From: Aliarcobacter sp.
GTDB lineage: Bacteria; Campylobacterota; Campylobacteria; Campylobacterales; Arcobacteraceae
Assembly (NCBI GenBank): GCA_028688995.1
Contig: JAQTXB010000003.1
Span: forward strand, 124,001 to 188,000
Direction of reading: 5' to 3'
DNA length: 64,000 nt
The notes below the pieces were generated by a model. That model saw nothing but the letters and a program-made list of their open reading frames with translations, made no database searches and was not told the origin of the DNA. Shown here one piece after another: positions 56,839 to 64,000 of the stretch (position 1 is its first letter; the number at the start of each line of letters is the position of its first letter). The translations under genes were made by a program, and so were the position numbers.

Positions 56839-58053
56839 ATGACTTTAAGCCTTAATAAATTTTTATTTTCCATCTCTTTTGCATTAGACTTGGCAGAGAG
56901 TGAAATAAAATGTACTTCTGCAAAACATAGCAAAAGAGTTGCGTATATATGCCTAAAAATCGCTAATATTATAGGTTTAAGTGATGAAGCAAAATTTGAT
57001 TTATGTTCTTATTCTCTTTTACATGATAATGGTTTAATCGAGAGTTATTGTAATTTTACTAATGAATACAAGGATAGTAACTCAGAAGATTATTTTGATA
57101 TTATTAACTTCTCAGAACATTGTATTATAGGTGAAAATAATATTAAAGAATTTCCCTTTTTAACTTTCCAAGAAAATGTTATTTTATATCATCATGAGAA
57201 TTTTGACGGTTCTGGACTTTTTGAGAAAAAAGGTGATGAAATACCTTTATTTGCTCAATTAATTTCATTTGCAGATATTTTAGATACAAATTTTGATTTA
57301 ACAATTATTGATTATGATAAAAAAGAACAGATAAACAGATTTGTATTTGAAAATGAAGAAAAACTTTTTTCAAGAGACTTGGTTCTTGCCTATAAAGAAT
57401 TATCTAATTCATTTTTGTTTTGGGGAGATTTGGAATATTTTGAAGAAGTAAATCCTTTAGAAAATATATTAGCTGATTTTAAAATGGAAGTAAGCCTTGA
57501 TAATTTTTTATATATTACTAAAATATTTTCAAAAATTATTGATGGGAAGTCAAAATTCACAGCTAAACATTCACTTGATTTGGAAGAAAAATCTTTAAAA
57601 CTAGCAGAATATTTCGATTTAGATGAAGAAACAAAATTAAAAATCCAAATTGCATCAAATCTACATGATATAGGAAAACTTGGAACTCCTAATTCTATTT
57701 TAGATAAAGAAGGAAGTTTAACAGAAAGTGAGCTTTTTGAAATAAAAAAACATGCTTATTTAACCCATTCAATTTTAAGTAAGATTGATAATTTTAGTGA
57801 TATTACAAAGTGGGCGTCTGCTCACCATGAAAGATTAGATGGAAGTGGCTATCCTTTTGGTTTGACGTCAAATGAGTTGGGATTAGAAGAAAGAATTGTA
57901 TCTTGTTTAGATTTTTATCAAGCATTAGTTGAAGATAGACCATATAGAAAATCAATGACCCATAATGATGCAATTAGTTTATTACGAAAGAATTTAAGTA
58001 ATCTTGATATTGATGCTGATATTATTGATGGTATTGATGTAGTATTTAGATAA
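56839..58053 (+). CDS. HD-GYP domain protein with a second, degenerate HD half
   Basis: The 404-residue protein has two HD-type halves. The C-terminal half (about 235-404) is a good HD-GYP domain with HD at 276-277 (NLHDIGKLG), HHERLDGSGYP and DFYQALVEDRPYR, so cyclic di-GMP hydrolysis is likely. The N-terminal half (about 25-170) keeps HSKRVAYI, LLHDNGL and HHENFDGSGLF but has lost the GYP proline and spacing. It has no membrane helix. It could pair with the GGDEF cyclase encoded elsewhere in the window. It is a single gene. Confidence 0.87.
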   Translation: MTLSLNKFLFSISFALDLAESEIKCTSAKHSKRVAYICLKIANIIGLSDEAKFDLCSYSLLHDNGLIESYCNFTNEYKDSNSEDYFDIINFSEHCIIGENNIKEFPFLTFQENVILYHHENFDGSGLFEKKGDEIPLFAQLISFADILDTNFDLTIIDYDKKEQINRFVFENEEKLFSRDLVLAYKELSNSFLFWGDLEYFEEVNPLENILADFKMEVSLDNFLYITKIFSKIIDGKSKFTAKHSLDLEEKSLKLAEYFDLDEETKLKIQIASNLHDIGKLGTPNSILDKEGSLTESELFEIKKHAYLTHSILSKIDNFSDITKWASAHHERLDGSGYPFGLTSNELGLEERIVSCLDFYQALVEDRPYRKSMTHNDAISLLRKNLSNLDIDADIIDGIDVVFR

Positions 58054-58064
58054 AATTTTGCCAT

Positions 58065-58094
58065 AAAAAAAGGGGTTGTTGAAACCCCTTTTTA
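58065..58094. terminator. Bidirectional terminator: HD-GYP gene and minus-strand mini-transcript
   Basis: AAAAAGGGGTT and AACCCCTTTTT form an 11-bp stem with a 5-nt loop and have A/T runs on both sides. It can end the HD-GYP transcript on the plus strand and the structured mini-ORF transcript on the minus strand. Confidence 0.85.
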
Positions 58095-58160
58095 TTATTA
58101 TTTTTTAGTAAACAAGACTCTTATTTACCAAGATTTACTATAAAATAAATCTTTTGTATA

Positions 58161-58199
58161 TTAATTTTTAACAACCATAAAAAGTGAAATATTCGTCAT
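58161..58199 (-). CDS. Twelve-codon mini-ORF with very strong ribosome binding site
   Basis: GGAGGTGTGA precedes ATG (58199) at ideal spacing and the ORF encodes MTNISLFMVVKN before TAA. The peptide is hydrophobic in the middle with a basic end. It could be a regulatory leader, a toxin-like peptide or a chance ORF; the unusually good ribosome binding site argues against chance. Confidence 0.4.
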   Translation of the reverse strand: MTNISLFMVVKN

Positions 58200-58228
58200 T
58201 CACACCTCCAAATCGTTTAGATAATGTA

Positions 58229-58256
58229 ATTATAACATCTTTTTAGATTAAAACAA
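58229..58256 (-). promoter_or_regulatory. Promoter for the mini-ORF transcript
   Basis: On the minus strand, TTGTTT (58256-58251) and a perfect TATAAT (58234-58229) are separated by 16 bp. The start would be about 23 nt before the mini-ORF start codon. Confidence 0.5.
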
Positions 58257-58277
58257 ACTGAAACTTTAAAAAATTAT

Positions 58278-59654
58278 TTATTCTTTAAAAACAAGGGTGA
58301 TTATTGTTCCAAGATCAGGTTTACTATTAATTTTTATTAATCCTTTATGTATATCAATTATCTTTTTTACAATTGACATTCCAAGACCAGTTCCCCCTGA
58401 ATTTTTATTTCTACTTTTATCTGTTCTATAAAATTTCTCAAAGATTTTTTCTTGTTCATTTTCTTCAATTCCTATTCCAAAATCTTGAATTGAGATATTA
58501 AGAGTGTTTTCTTGCTTATAACTTTTTACAAGTATTAAAGAATTTTCATGACTAAATTGGATAGCATTTTTTAGAATATTTTTAATTGCTATTTTTAAAA
58601 GATTTGAATATCCTTTAAATTCAATGGCATCAACTAAATCAAATTTGATTTCTATTTGATGTAATTTTGCAAAGTTTTTAACTTCATTTATAGATTCATC
58701 TATAATTTCATCAAAATATAAAATCTCTTTTTCTCTTTTTGTAATTAAATCTTTTTCATTTTTTGCTAAAAATAATAAATCATTTATGGATTGTTCAATT
58801 ACAACAACTTCATCTAAAGAGGTTTTTAGCGTTTGTTTATACTCTTCTACACTTCTGTCTTTTCGTAAGGCTATTTCCATTTCACCTTTTATAATAGTTA
58901 AAGGAGTTTTTAATTCATGGGAAGCATCAGAACTAAATTGAGAAATTCTTTCAAATGAGGATTCTAATCTTTCTAGTAGATTATTTATTCCATTTATTAG
59001 TTGATTTATTTCGTCTTTATTATTTGTGCTTTTTAATCTAGCTGTTAAATCAATAGCAGTTATATTTTTCAACTCTTCCAAAATTTTTTCTATTGGTGAA
59101 AAAGATTTATATATTAAAAAGTTTCCACCAATAACTGAAAATATTAAAATAATTGGAACAATAAAACTTAAAATATAAACTATGTTTTCTAAATTTGCCC
59201 AGAGCATCTCTTTTGTTGTAGCAACTTCAATTACTATTTTTATAGAGGAATTAAAATCTATTTTTATTCTAGTTATTAAATAATTTGGCTGATCTTCAAA
59301 GGTGATAATATTATCTTTTAATTTATTTAGGTAATTATCATCAGTTTTAATATCATCAGGAAAGTTTGGAGTTTGTTTTAATGATTCATGACTTTTATTA
59401 TCTAAAATTCTAATATATAAAGGTTCAAAGTTATACTCTTTATTTTCATCTAGAACTACATCTTCAATTTTTTCTTTTTCTTTAACATCATCTGTAACAT
59501 CAAGAATTATTACTTTTAATGTGGCTTGGAATCTATCAATTGTTGAAATTTCAAGGGCTTTATATAAAGAGTAAGAAAAAATTGAGAGAATTATAAGTTG
59601 TATAAAAAAACTATAAAGTAAAAGTTTTTTTTTAATTGATAGATTAGTTGTCAC
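58278..59654 (-). CDS. Sensor histidine kinase of a two-component system
   Basis: The 458-residue protein has membrane helices at about 10-30 and 158-180 around a periplasmic sensor, HAMP (about 182-235), a HisKA box DASHELKTPLTI (H at about 246) and a full HATPase domain (N-box IKNILKNAIQFSH, G1 IQDFGIGI, G2 GGTGLGMSIVKKI). The start is GTG, overlapping the regulator gene by 11 nt. It is the last gene of a minus-strand operon that begins with a haem-copper-oxidase-like gene, so its signal may be respiratory. Confidence 0.92.
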   Translation of the reverse strand: MTTNLSIKKKLLLYSFFIQLIILSIFSYSLYKALEISTIDRFQATLKVIILDVTDDVKEKEKIEDVVLDENKEYNFEPLYIRILDNKSHESLKQTPNFPDDIKTDDNYLNKLKDNIITFEDQPNYLITRIKIDFNSSIKIVIEVATTKEMLWANLENIVYILSFIVPIILIFSVIGGNFLIYKSFSPIEKILEELKNITAIDLTARLKSTNNKDEINQLINGINNLLERLESSFERISQFSSDASHELKTPLTIIKGEMEIALRKDRSVEEYKQTLKTSLDEVVVIEQSINDLLFLAKNEKDLITKREKEILYFDEIIDESINEVKNFAKLHQIEIKFDLVDAIEFKGYSNLLKIAIKNILKNAIQFSHENSLILVKSYKQENTLNISIQDFGIGIEENEQEKIFEKFYRTDKSRNKNSGGTGLGMSIVKKIIDIHKGLIKINSKPDLGTIITLVFKE

Positions 59655-60312
59655 TTATTTTAAATCCTATTCCTCTTATTGTTTTAATCAATTTTTTATC
59701 GAAATTCTTATCTATTTTATTTCTTAATCTATAAATATATACATTTACAACATTACTCATATTTGAATCTTCAAAAGAGCTAAGTGCTGAATTTATTGCT
59801 GTTTCACTTAAAACTCTATCTTTATTTTTTATTAGATATTCAAGTAAAGTGAACTCTTTTGCAGTTAATATAATATTTTCATTGGCTCTTATTGCAGTTT
59901 TATTTAATAAATCAAGTTCTAAATCAGCAATTGATATTTTTGTTTGTAAAGTGCTTTGTGTTCTTAATTGAACTCTTATTCTTGCTAATAATTCAGCAAA
60001 AGAAAAAGGTTTTGGCAAATAATCATTTGCTCCAATATCTAAGCCTTTTATTTTATCTTCAATTGAATCTTTTGCTGTTAGCATTATAATTGGAGTTTGA
60101 ATATTTGAAGCTCTTAAACTTTTACAAACTTCCATTCCATCTTTTATTGGAAGCATAATATCAAGTAAAATTAAATCATATTCATTTACACTAGCAAGGT
60201 ATAAACCTTCATCACCATTTGTTGAAGAATCAACTGTATAGCATTCTTCTTCTAAACCTTTTTTTAAAAAGTTAATTATTTTTACGTCATCTTCTATTAT
60301 TAAAATTTTCAT
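59644..60312 (-). CDS. OmpR/PhoB-type response regulator
   Basis: The 222-residue protein has a receiver (IEDD at 6-9, phospho-Asp D51 in LILLDIMLPIKDG, KPFSFAEL) and a winged-helix domain (about 125-222, LTAKEFTLLEYLI; VNVYIYRLRNKID; TIRGIGFKI). It pairs with the kinase downstream (11-nt overlap) and lies 3 nt after the phosphoesterase gene. Targets are unknown; the operon itself is a natural candidate. Confidence 0.94.
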   Translation of the reverse strand: MKILIIEDDVKIINFLKKGLEEECYTVDSSTNGDEGLYLASVNEYDLILLDIMLPIKDGMEVCKSLRASNIQTPIIMLTAKDSIEDKIKGLDIGANDYLPKPFSFAELLARIRVQLRTQSTLQTKISIADLELDLLNKTAIRANENIILTAKEFTLLEYLIKNKDRVLSETAINSALSSFEDSNMSNVVNVYIYRLRNKIDKNFDKKLIKTIRGIGFKISDN

Positions 60313-60315
60313 AAA

Positions 60316-61044
60316 TTATTCTACACTTTTTGTTATTAATTTTAGAATAGTTATTTCAGCATTTGCTTTGTATCGTAGGTTAATACCCCAAGTTCCTATT
60401 CCTTTATTTACATAAATAGCTGTATTTTTTTTATAAAAAAGACCTGCTAAAAAAGGTTGAACAATTCTTACAAAATAATGAAAAGGGTAAATCTGTCCAC
60501 CATGGGTATGTCCACATAAAAAAAGATTCGCCTTTGAATCAACTGCAATTTTATAATCTTTTGGTTGGTGGGAAATAAAAATTGAGGGTTCATTTAAAAG
60601 ATAGTTTTTTATTTTTTCATCTTCTCTTTTTATTTTGAAAAATTTTGAAAATCTATCTGGCAATCCAGCTAAATGAATAATTTCATTCTTATAAATAATA
60701 ACAGTGCAATTATTATCCATAAAAATAAAATTAAAAAGCTCTTTTTTTAAATCATTTAAACCATAAAATAGATCATGATTACCACTTATATAATAAACTT
60801 TGCCCTTTAAGCTATTTAAAATTTGAAGTTTCTCTTTTATGAATTTTACTTTTGTATCAATTATATCACCAGTAATAACTATAAAATCAAAAGTTTGTTT
60901 ATTGCATAAAACTACAAGCTCTTCAATTTGTGAAATAGTTGTTTTTTTATTTATATGTAAATCACTTAAATGCAGGATTTTTAGATCATCTAATTTTTTA
61001 TTAGTAACCAATATTTCTACTGTTTGAAGATTAGTAAGAGTCAT
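60316..61044 (-). CDS. Metallophosphoesterase (YaeI-like)
   Basis: The 242-residue calcineurin-like phosphoesterase has all metal motifs: HLSDLHINK, TGDIIDTK, GNHDLFYG, ISHQP and CGHTHGGQIYP. It has no signal peptide or clear membrane helix, while many YaeI-type relatives have one. YaeI-type enzymes act on UDP-diacylglucosamine or other phosphodiesters; the substrate here is not known. It overlaps the gene upstream by 14 nt. Confidence 0.87.
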   Translation of the reverse strand: MTLTNLQTVEILVTNKKLDDLKILHLSDLHINKKTTISQIEELVVLCNKQTFDFIVITGDIIDTKVKFIKEKLQILNSLKGKVYYISGNHDLFYGLNDLKKELFNFIFMDNNCTVIIYKNEIIHLAGLPDRFSKFFKIKREDEKIKNYLLNEPSIFISHQPKDYKIAVDSKANLFLCGHTHGGQIYPFHYFVRIVQPFLAGLFYKKNTAIYVNKGIGTWGINLRYKANAEITILKLITKSVE

Positions 61045-61495
61045 TAAAAACTCTTTCTAACTCTTCTTTTGATGAGATATATTTAATATCTTTTACTTTT
61101 GCATCTTTAATTATATAAACACTTACTTTATGCTCTTTCTCTAAAAATTTTTTACTATTTTCATTATGAATCAATAAAATATCATAGTTATACTCTCTAA
61201 GTTTTGGAATAATAAACATTTTTACAATAAGTGATGAAACTTTTGAAATATCATCTATAAAAACAGTATGATTTTTATCTAAAAAATCATGATTTTTTGA
61301 AGATAAAAAATCATTTATTAACTCTACATTTTCTTTTTGAGAAGTAACAATGATTTTTGAAGTTTCACCATTGATTGTATGAATCTTATCAAATTGATTT
61401 GGCAATGAAAAACTACTTATTTTATCATCTATTTTTAAAGTAGATGCCTTTGCAAAAATACAAATTAGAAGTAATAAAATAAGTCTATTTTTCAT
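61031..61495 (-). CDS. Periplasmic thioredoxin-fold protein without CxxC
   Basis: The 154-residue protein has a signal peptide (about 1-17, ending FAKA) followed by a thioredoxin/peroxiredoxin-like start (IDDKISSFSLPNQFDK) and alternating strands and helices. No cysteine pair is present, so thiol redox chemistry is unlikely; a binding or structural role is more plausible. It lies directly against the YceI gene (stop and start adjacent) in the respiratory-looking operon. Family assignment is tentative. Confidence 0.7.
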   Translation of the reverse strand: MKNRLILLLLICIFAKASTLKIDDKISSFSLPNQFDKIHTINGETSKIIVTSQKENVELINDFLSSKNHDFLDKNHTVFIDDISKVSSLIVKMFIIPKLREYNYDILLIHNENSKKFLEKEHKVSVYIIKDAKVKDIKYISSKEELERVFNDSY

Positions 61496-62020
61496 CTATT
61501 TAGCTTCTAATGTTATATTATAAGAGATATCTGTTTGGTTTCTAACTGTTAAAAACATCATTGTTGGTGGCTCTAGTGAGAAATCAGTAAGATTAAATGA
61601 AAAACCTCCAGTTAATAAGATTTGATTATTTTGTTTGTTAATAGAAATTTTTGCTTTGATATTTCTTTGAACACCATTTAAAGTTAAAACACCTTTTATT
61701 TCATAATCTACATCAGTTTTTACAATACTTCTAATATCAAAAGTGATTGTTTTGAATTTTTCTGCTTGTAGCAATTCATACATGTGTTCATCTCTTGTTT
61801 TTTTATCACTAATTAAAGAAATAGTATCAAAATAGATTTTACCTTTGATTGACTCTATTGTGTCATTCATGATTAAATCAGCTTTTACATCTTTTGTAGT
61901 TGGATTTATTTCACTATCTCCAAAAACTTCTGTGTGAGCAATTATTTCACCAGTTTGTACACTAAGATTACTTGCATTTGCAAATAAAACTAAACTTAAT
62001 ATTATTAATAATTTAAACAT
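61496..62020 (-). CDS. YceI family periplasmic protein
   Basis: The 174-residue protein has a signal peptide (about 1-17, ending ANA) and the YceI lipocalin-like barrel pattern (IKGKIYFDTISLISDKKTRDEHMYELL, FKTITFDIRSI, GVLTLNGVQRNIKAKI). YceI proteins bind isoprenoid lipids such as polyprenyl quinone chains and are often co-encoded with membrane cytochromes. It overlaps the upstream membrane protein gene by 8 nt. ATG follows GGAGATAGAAT. Confidence 0.9.
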   Translation of the reverse strand: MFKLLIILSLVLFANASNLSVQTGEIIAHTEVFGDSEINPTTKDVKADLIMNDTIESIKGKIYFDTISLISDKKTRDEHMYELLQAEKFKTITFDIRSIVKTDVDYEIKGVLTLNGVQRNIKAKISINKQNNQILLTGGFSFNLTDFSLEPPTMMFLTVRNQTDISYNITLEAK

Positions 62021-62981
62021 ATTCTATCTCCTTGTTATTTGGTTTATATTCGCCAATCATTATTTTTAGTATTATTGCTAATAAAACAATTGGAACAAAT
62101 AAAATTAGATTAGCCAAAGCTACAAAAAGCCCAGCACCAGAAGCTACCCAACCAATAAAAATCATATAAAATGTAATTGTTCTAAAATCTTTTTTTACAA
62201 TAGTTTGTAAAATTACAACGTTATAATATGATATTACTACTGGATAAATTATTGATAAAATAAATCCCTCCCTTAGAAAATAAAATAAATATGAAAGTGC
62301 AAACAAACTTATAATTAATAGACTTTTTTGATTTTTTTCAATTTTGAAATATAGTGCAGAAAAAACTCCAACTACATGAAATAAAGCGATTTGAAAACTA
62401 AAGCCATCTCTCCAAATAGAAAGAGTTACATCCCTTGAAAGTGATTCAAAAAGTGTAGAATCTAAAAATACCCATAAAACCATCATTAATATTGGAAACT
62501 CTTGATTTGAGCTTTGATTTAGCTCTTCTTTTGGTAAAAATCTTGAAGCTATCAAGGTAATAGTTGTAAGAACAATTGCAATTATTCCTCTATCATCAAC
62601 TTCATAATTAAACAAAAAAGTTCCAGTTACATACGAAAGACAAAGTGCAAATCCAAGTTCTAATAAAGTTGCTTTTTTTATCTCATTTATAATTAAAGGT
62701 GCCATTGAACCAACTGCAAAGCCTAAAATAAAAAGTGTTAAAAAATTAAAATTTGGGTATAAAAAACTCATTATTAATTGAATAATTAAAAACGTAGAGA
62801 TTTTATTTTTAACATCAATTTTTATATATGAAACAACAATTGAGCCAATAACTCCTCCAATTGGAAGTGGTGCAATTACAAATAAATTTGATGAAAAGTA
62901 TTCAACAATTCCAGTTTGTGCAATTAGAAGATAATAACAAAGTTCACTTGCTATAAAAAGTATTAAGATTAATCTTTGCAT
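62013..62981 (-). CDS. Multi-pass membrane protein (MFS-like)
   Basis: The 322-residue protein is nearly all membrane helices (about ten) with short loops, for example LILILFIASELCYYLLIAQ and MAPLIINEIKKATLLELGFALCL. It resembles half or three quarters of a major-facilitator transporter, but no specific family or substrate motif is clear. It overlaps the oxidase-like gene by 13 nt, indicating tight co-expression with it. ATG follows AAGGATAAATT. Confidence 0.65.
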   Translation of the reverse strand: MQRLILILFIASELCYYLLIAQTGIVEYFSSNLFVIAPLPIGGVIGSIVVSYIKIDVKNKISTFLIIQLIMSFLYPNFNFLTLFILGFAVGSMAPLIINEIKKATLLELGFALCLSYVTGTFLFNYEVDDRGIIAIVLTTITLIASRFLPKEELNQSSNQEFPILMMVLWVFLDSTLFESLSRDVTLSIWRDGFSFQIALFHVVGVFSALYFKIEKNQKSLLIISLFALSYLFYFLREGFILSIIYPVVISYYNVVILQTIVKKDFRTITFYMIFIGWVASGAGLFVALANLILFVPIVLLAIILKIMIGEYKPNNKEIEYV

Positions 62982-64000
62982 AATTTATCCTTTTCATAGA
63001 AATAGATTAAGTAAATAAATACAAAAGTTAAATCAAATAGACAAATTGCTAAGGCTTCAAAACCTAGCTTTCCACTTGCATATAAAGCAAAAAACATGGA
63101 ACTTGCAAATACTCTAATAACTACACTAAGATTTGTTAAAACAATTTGGTTTGATAGATTTTTTAAAGCCATAAAATGAATTACTCCTGTCATACTAACA
63201 AAAGTAAAAACAACATATTCATAAACTCCACTAAAAGTAAAATCAACTAAAGGATATATGAAACTTGCAAGTAAAATTAAAAAAATTCCACCTAATCCAT
63301 CACTTAAAATTCCAGCGATGTTATAAAGTTCTATTTTTGAATAAGTTGTTTTCATTTTTATAAAAGCGAAAATAAAAATTAAAGCAAAAAATCCAAAGGC
63401 AGTTCTTAAAATCCATAACTTTTCAGTTGGAATATTTATAAATCCAGCTTGAACAAATCCAGAGATACTTAAAACTGCAAATATTCCAACAAGTGCAAAA
63501 AGGTATGAGTTTAAATAAATATCTTTTTGAAGCTCTTTTATATAAGAAATAAACATAGCAATAACCATAAAGAATACTGCAATTCCCATTGCCACATGTG
63601 CATGAGCAATGATTAAATCATTTCTATGAAAAAGCCATCTAATTTCAGGAATGAATATAATATTTCCCTCAACATCAACAAACAAAAAAGCTAATATAGA
63701 AATAAATAAAGCTTTTTTTGCATGTGGTTCAATATCGCTATCTTTAAACCATCTATATAAAAGAGGAACATATAAAAGTGTTAAATATTGTAAAAACCAC
63801 TCTTGATTGTAAGTTAGTGGTCCTAAAATGATTCTGTGTAATACTGAACCAAAATAAAAAATAGTTGGAATAATCCATAAAATATTCCATCTAGCTTTAA
63901 ATTCATTTATATTTAATAGTTTAATTATCAAGTAATAAATTGGAATTAAAGCTAAACTCATTCCTAAAGTATTATCACCATGAGGACCAGTAACTGTACT
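62969..64000 (-). CDS. Haem-copper oxidase subunit I-like membrane protein, 5' end outside window
   Basis: The frame is open to the window end; the first internal ATG is at 63961, and upstream codons read STVTGPHGDNTLG, so the true start lies beyond 64000. The visible part has about nine membrane helices and the motif AHAHVAMGI, with a histidine pair typical of cytochrome c oxidase subunit I/NorB-type proteins that bind haem and copper. Without the N-terminal part the subclass cannot be fixed. It leads a tightly overlapping operon with an MFS-like protein, YceI and a two-component system. Confidence 0.7.
   Translation of the reverse strand, partial: STVTGPHGDNTLGMSLALIPIYYLIIKLLNINEFKARWNILWIIPTIFYFGSVLHRIILGPLTYNQEWFLQYLTLLYVPLLYRWFKDSDIEPHAKKALFISILAFLFVDVEGNIIFIPEIRWLFHRNDLIIAHAHVAMGIAVFFMVIAMFISYIKELQKDIYLNSYLFALVGIFAVLSISGFVQAGFINIPTEKLWILRTAFGFFALIFIFAFIKMKTTYSKIELYNIAGILSDGLGGIFLILLASFIYPLVDFTFSGVYEYVVFTFVSMTGVIHFMALKNLSNQIVLTNLSVVIRVFASSMFFALYASGKLGFEALAICLFDLTFVFIYLIYFYEKDKLCKD

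Larger units (their letters stand above)
58062..58222 (-). ncRNA. Candidate structured small transcript with a mini-ORF
   Basis: On the minus strand a promoter (58229-58256) should start a transcript near 58222. It would carry a strong ribosome binding site, a 12-codon ORF, then two hairpins (58130-58153, 8-bp stem; 58108-58128, up to 10 bp with one G-T pair) and the terminator at 58065-58094, about 160 nt in all. The layout resembles a dual-function small RNA or a small-peptide gene with a stable 3' end. I know of no matching family. The interval 58054-58277 holds nothing else. Confidence 0.5.

Overview
The window is AT-rich DNA (roughly 27-28% G+C by eye) with short intergenic gaps. Its gene content and protein signatures point to Campylobacterota, most likely the Arcobacter group: a MagIII-type DNA glycosylase, AHQW-type kinase H-boxes, a CZB-domain chemoreceptor, UbiE for menaquinone, groES-groEL behind a CIRCE element, and many Cache/PAS signalling proteins. 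A CowN-family protein suggests the genome also carries a nitrogenase. No rRNA, tRNA, CRISPR array, insertion sequence or prophage was seen. All boundaries, motifs and hairpins were read by eye; no database search or folding program was run.

Layout. (1) 1-3111: the 3' part of a Cache-HAMP-kinase-receiver-Hpt hybrid kinase. (2) 3232-17315: an iron-uptake island. tonB-exbB-exbD runs divergently from a tolC-macA-macB efflux operon across a near-perfect Fur box. Then come fur with a translationally coupled 47-codon gene upstream, fumC (iron-free fumarase), a 44-codon hemP with its own Fur-box-like site, a TonB-dependent siderophore receptor, a PiuC-type hydroxylase, an FMN alpha-hydroxy-acid dehydrogenase and a PepSY membrane protein. 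(3) 17314-25618: a PlsC/OlsB-type acyltransferase fusion and two large lipoproteins. One has two CxxCH haem motifs and the other combines PhoX-like and phytase-like domains. They share a promoter architecture, and the wreck of a paralogue of the first lies between them. (4) 25715-33365: DUF445 protein, mfd, a GNAT enzyme, CowN, an AraC-type regulator and an EEP-family nuclease/phosphatase. (5) 33371-45541: signalling, with a Cache-PAS-GGDEF cyclase, a Spy-like/response regulator/kinase operon, a BaiN-like flavoprotein with an apparently non-standard start codon, and a chemoreceptor/CheY/two-kinase cassette. (6) 45588-56705: housekeeping (ymdB, magIII, ubiE, xseA, panD, ybaB, ispA, groES-groEL), with cheW, a PAS response regulator and a ParA-like ATPase plus tail-anchored partner. 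(7) 56839-64000: an HD-GYP protein, a compact structured transcript with a 12-codon ORF behind a very strong ribosome binding site, and a seven-gene minus-strand operon. That operon runs from a haem-copper-oxidase-like protein (cut by the window end) through a membrane protein, YceI, a thioredoxin-fold protein and a metallophosphoesterase to a two-component system.

How the parts work together. In the iron island, TonB-ExbB-ExbD would energise the siderophore receptor. The hydroxylase, flavin dehydrogenase and PepSY protein are placed to process the imported siderophore or iron, and Fur would repress the set when iron is plentiful. The signalling genes form several adjacent two-component and chemosensory modules. 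The two lipoproteins may answer to one shared activator. The strongest candidates for undescribed biology are the structured mini-ORF transcript at 58062-58256, the leader peptide gene coupled to fur, the switch-like leader before the siderophore receptor, and the shared promoter of the lipoproteins.
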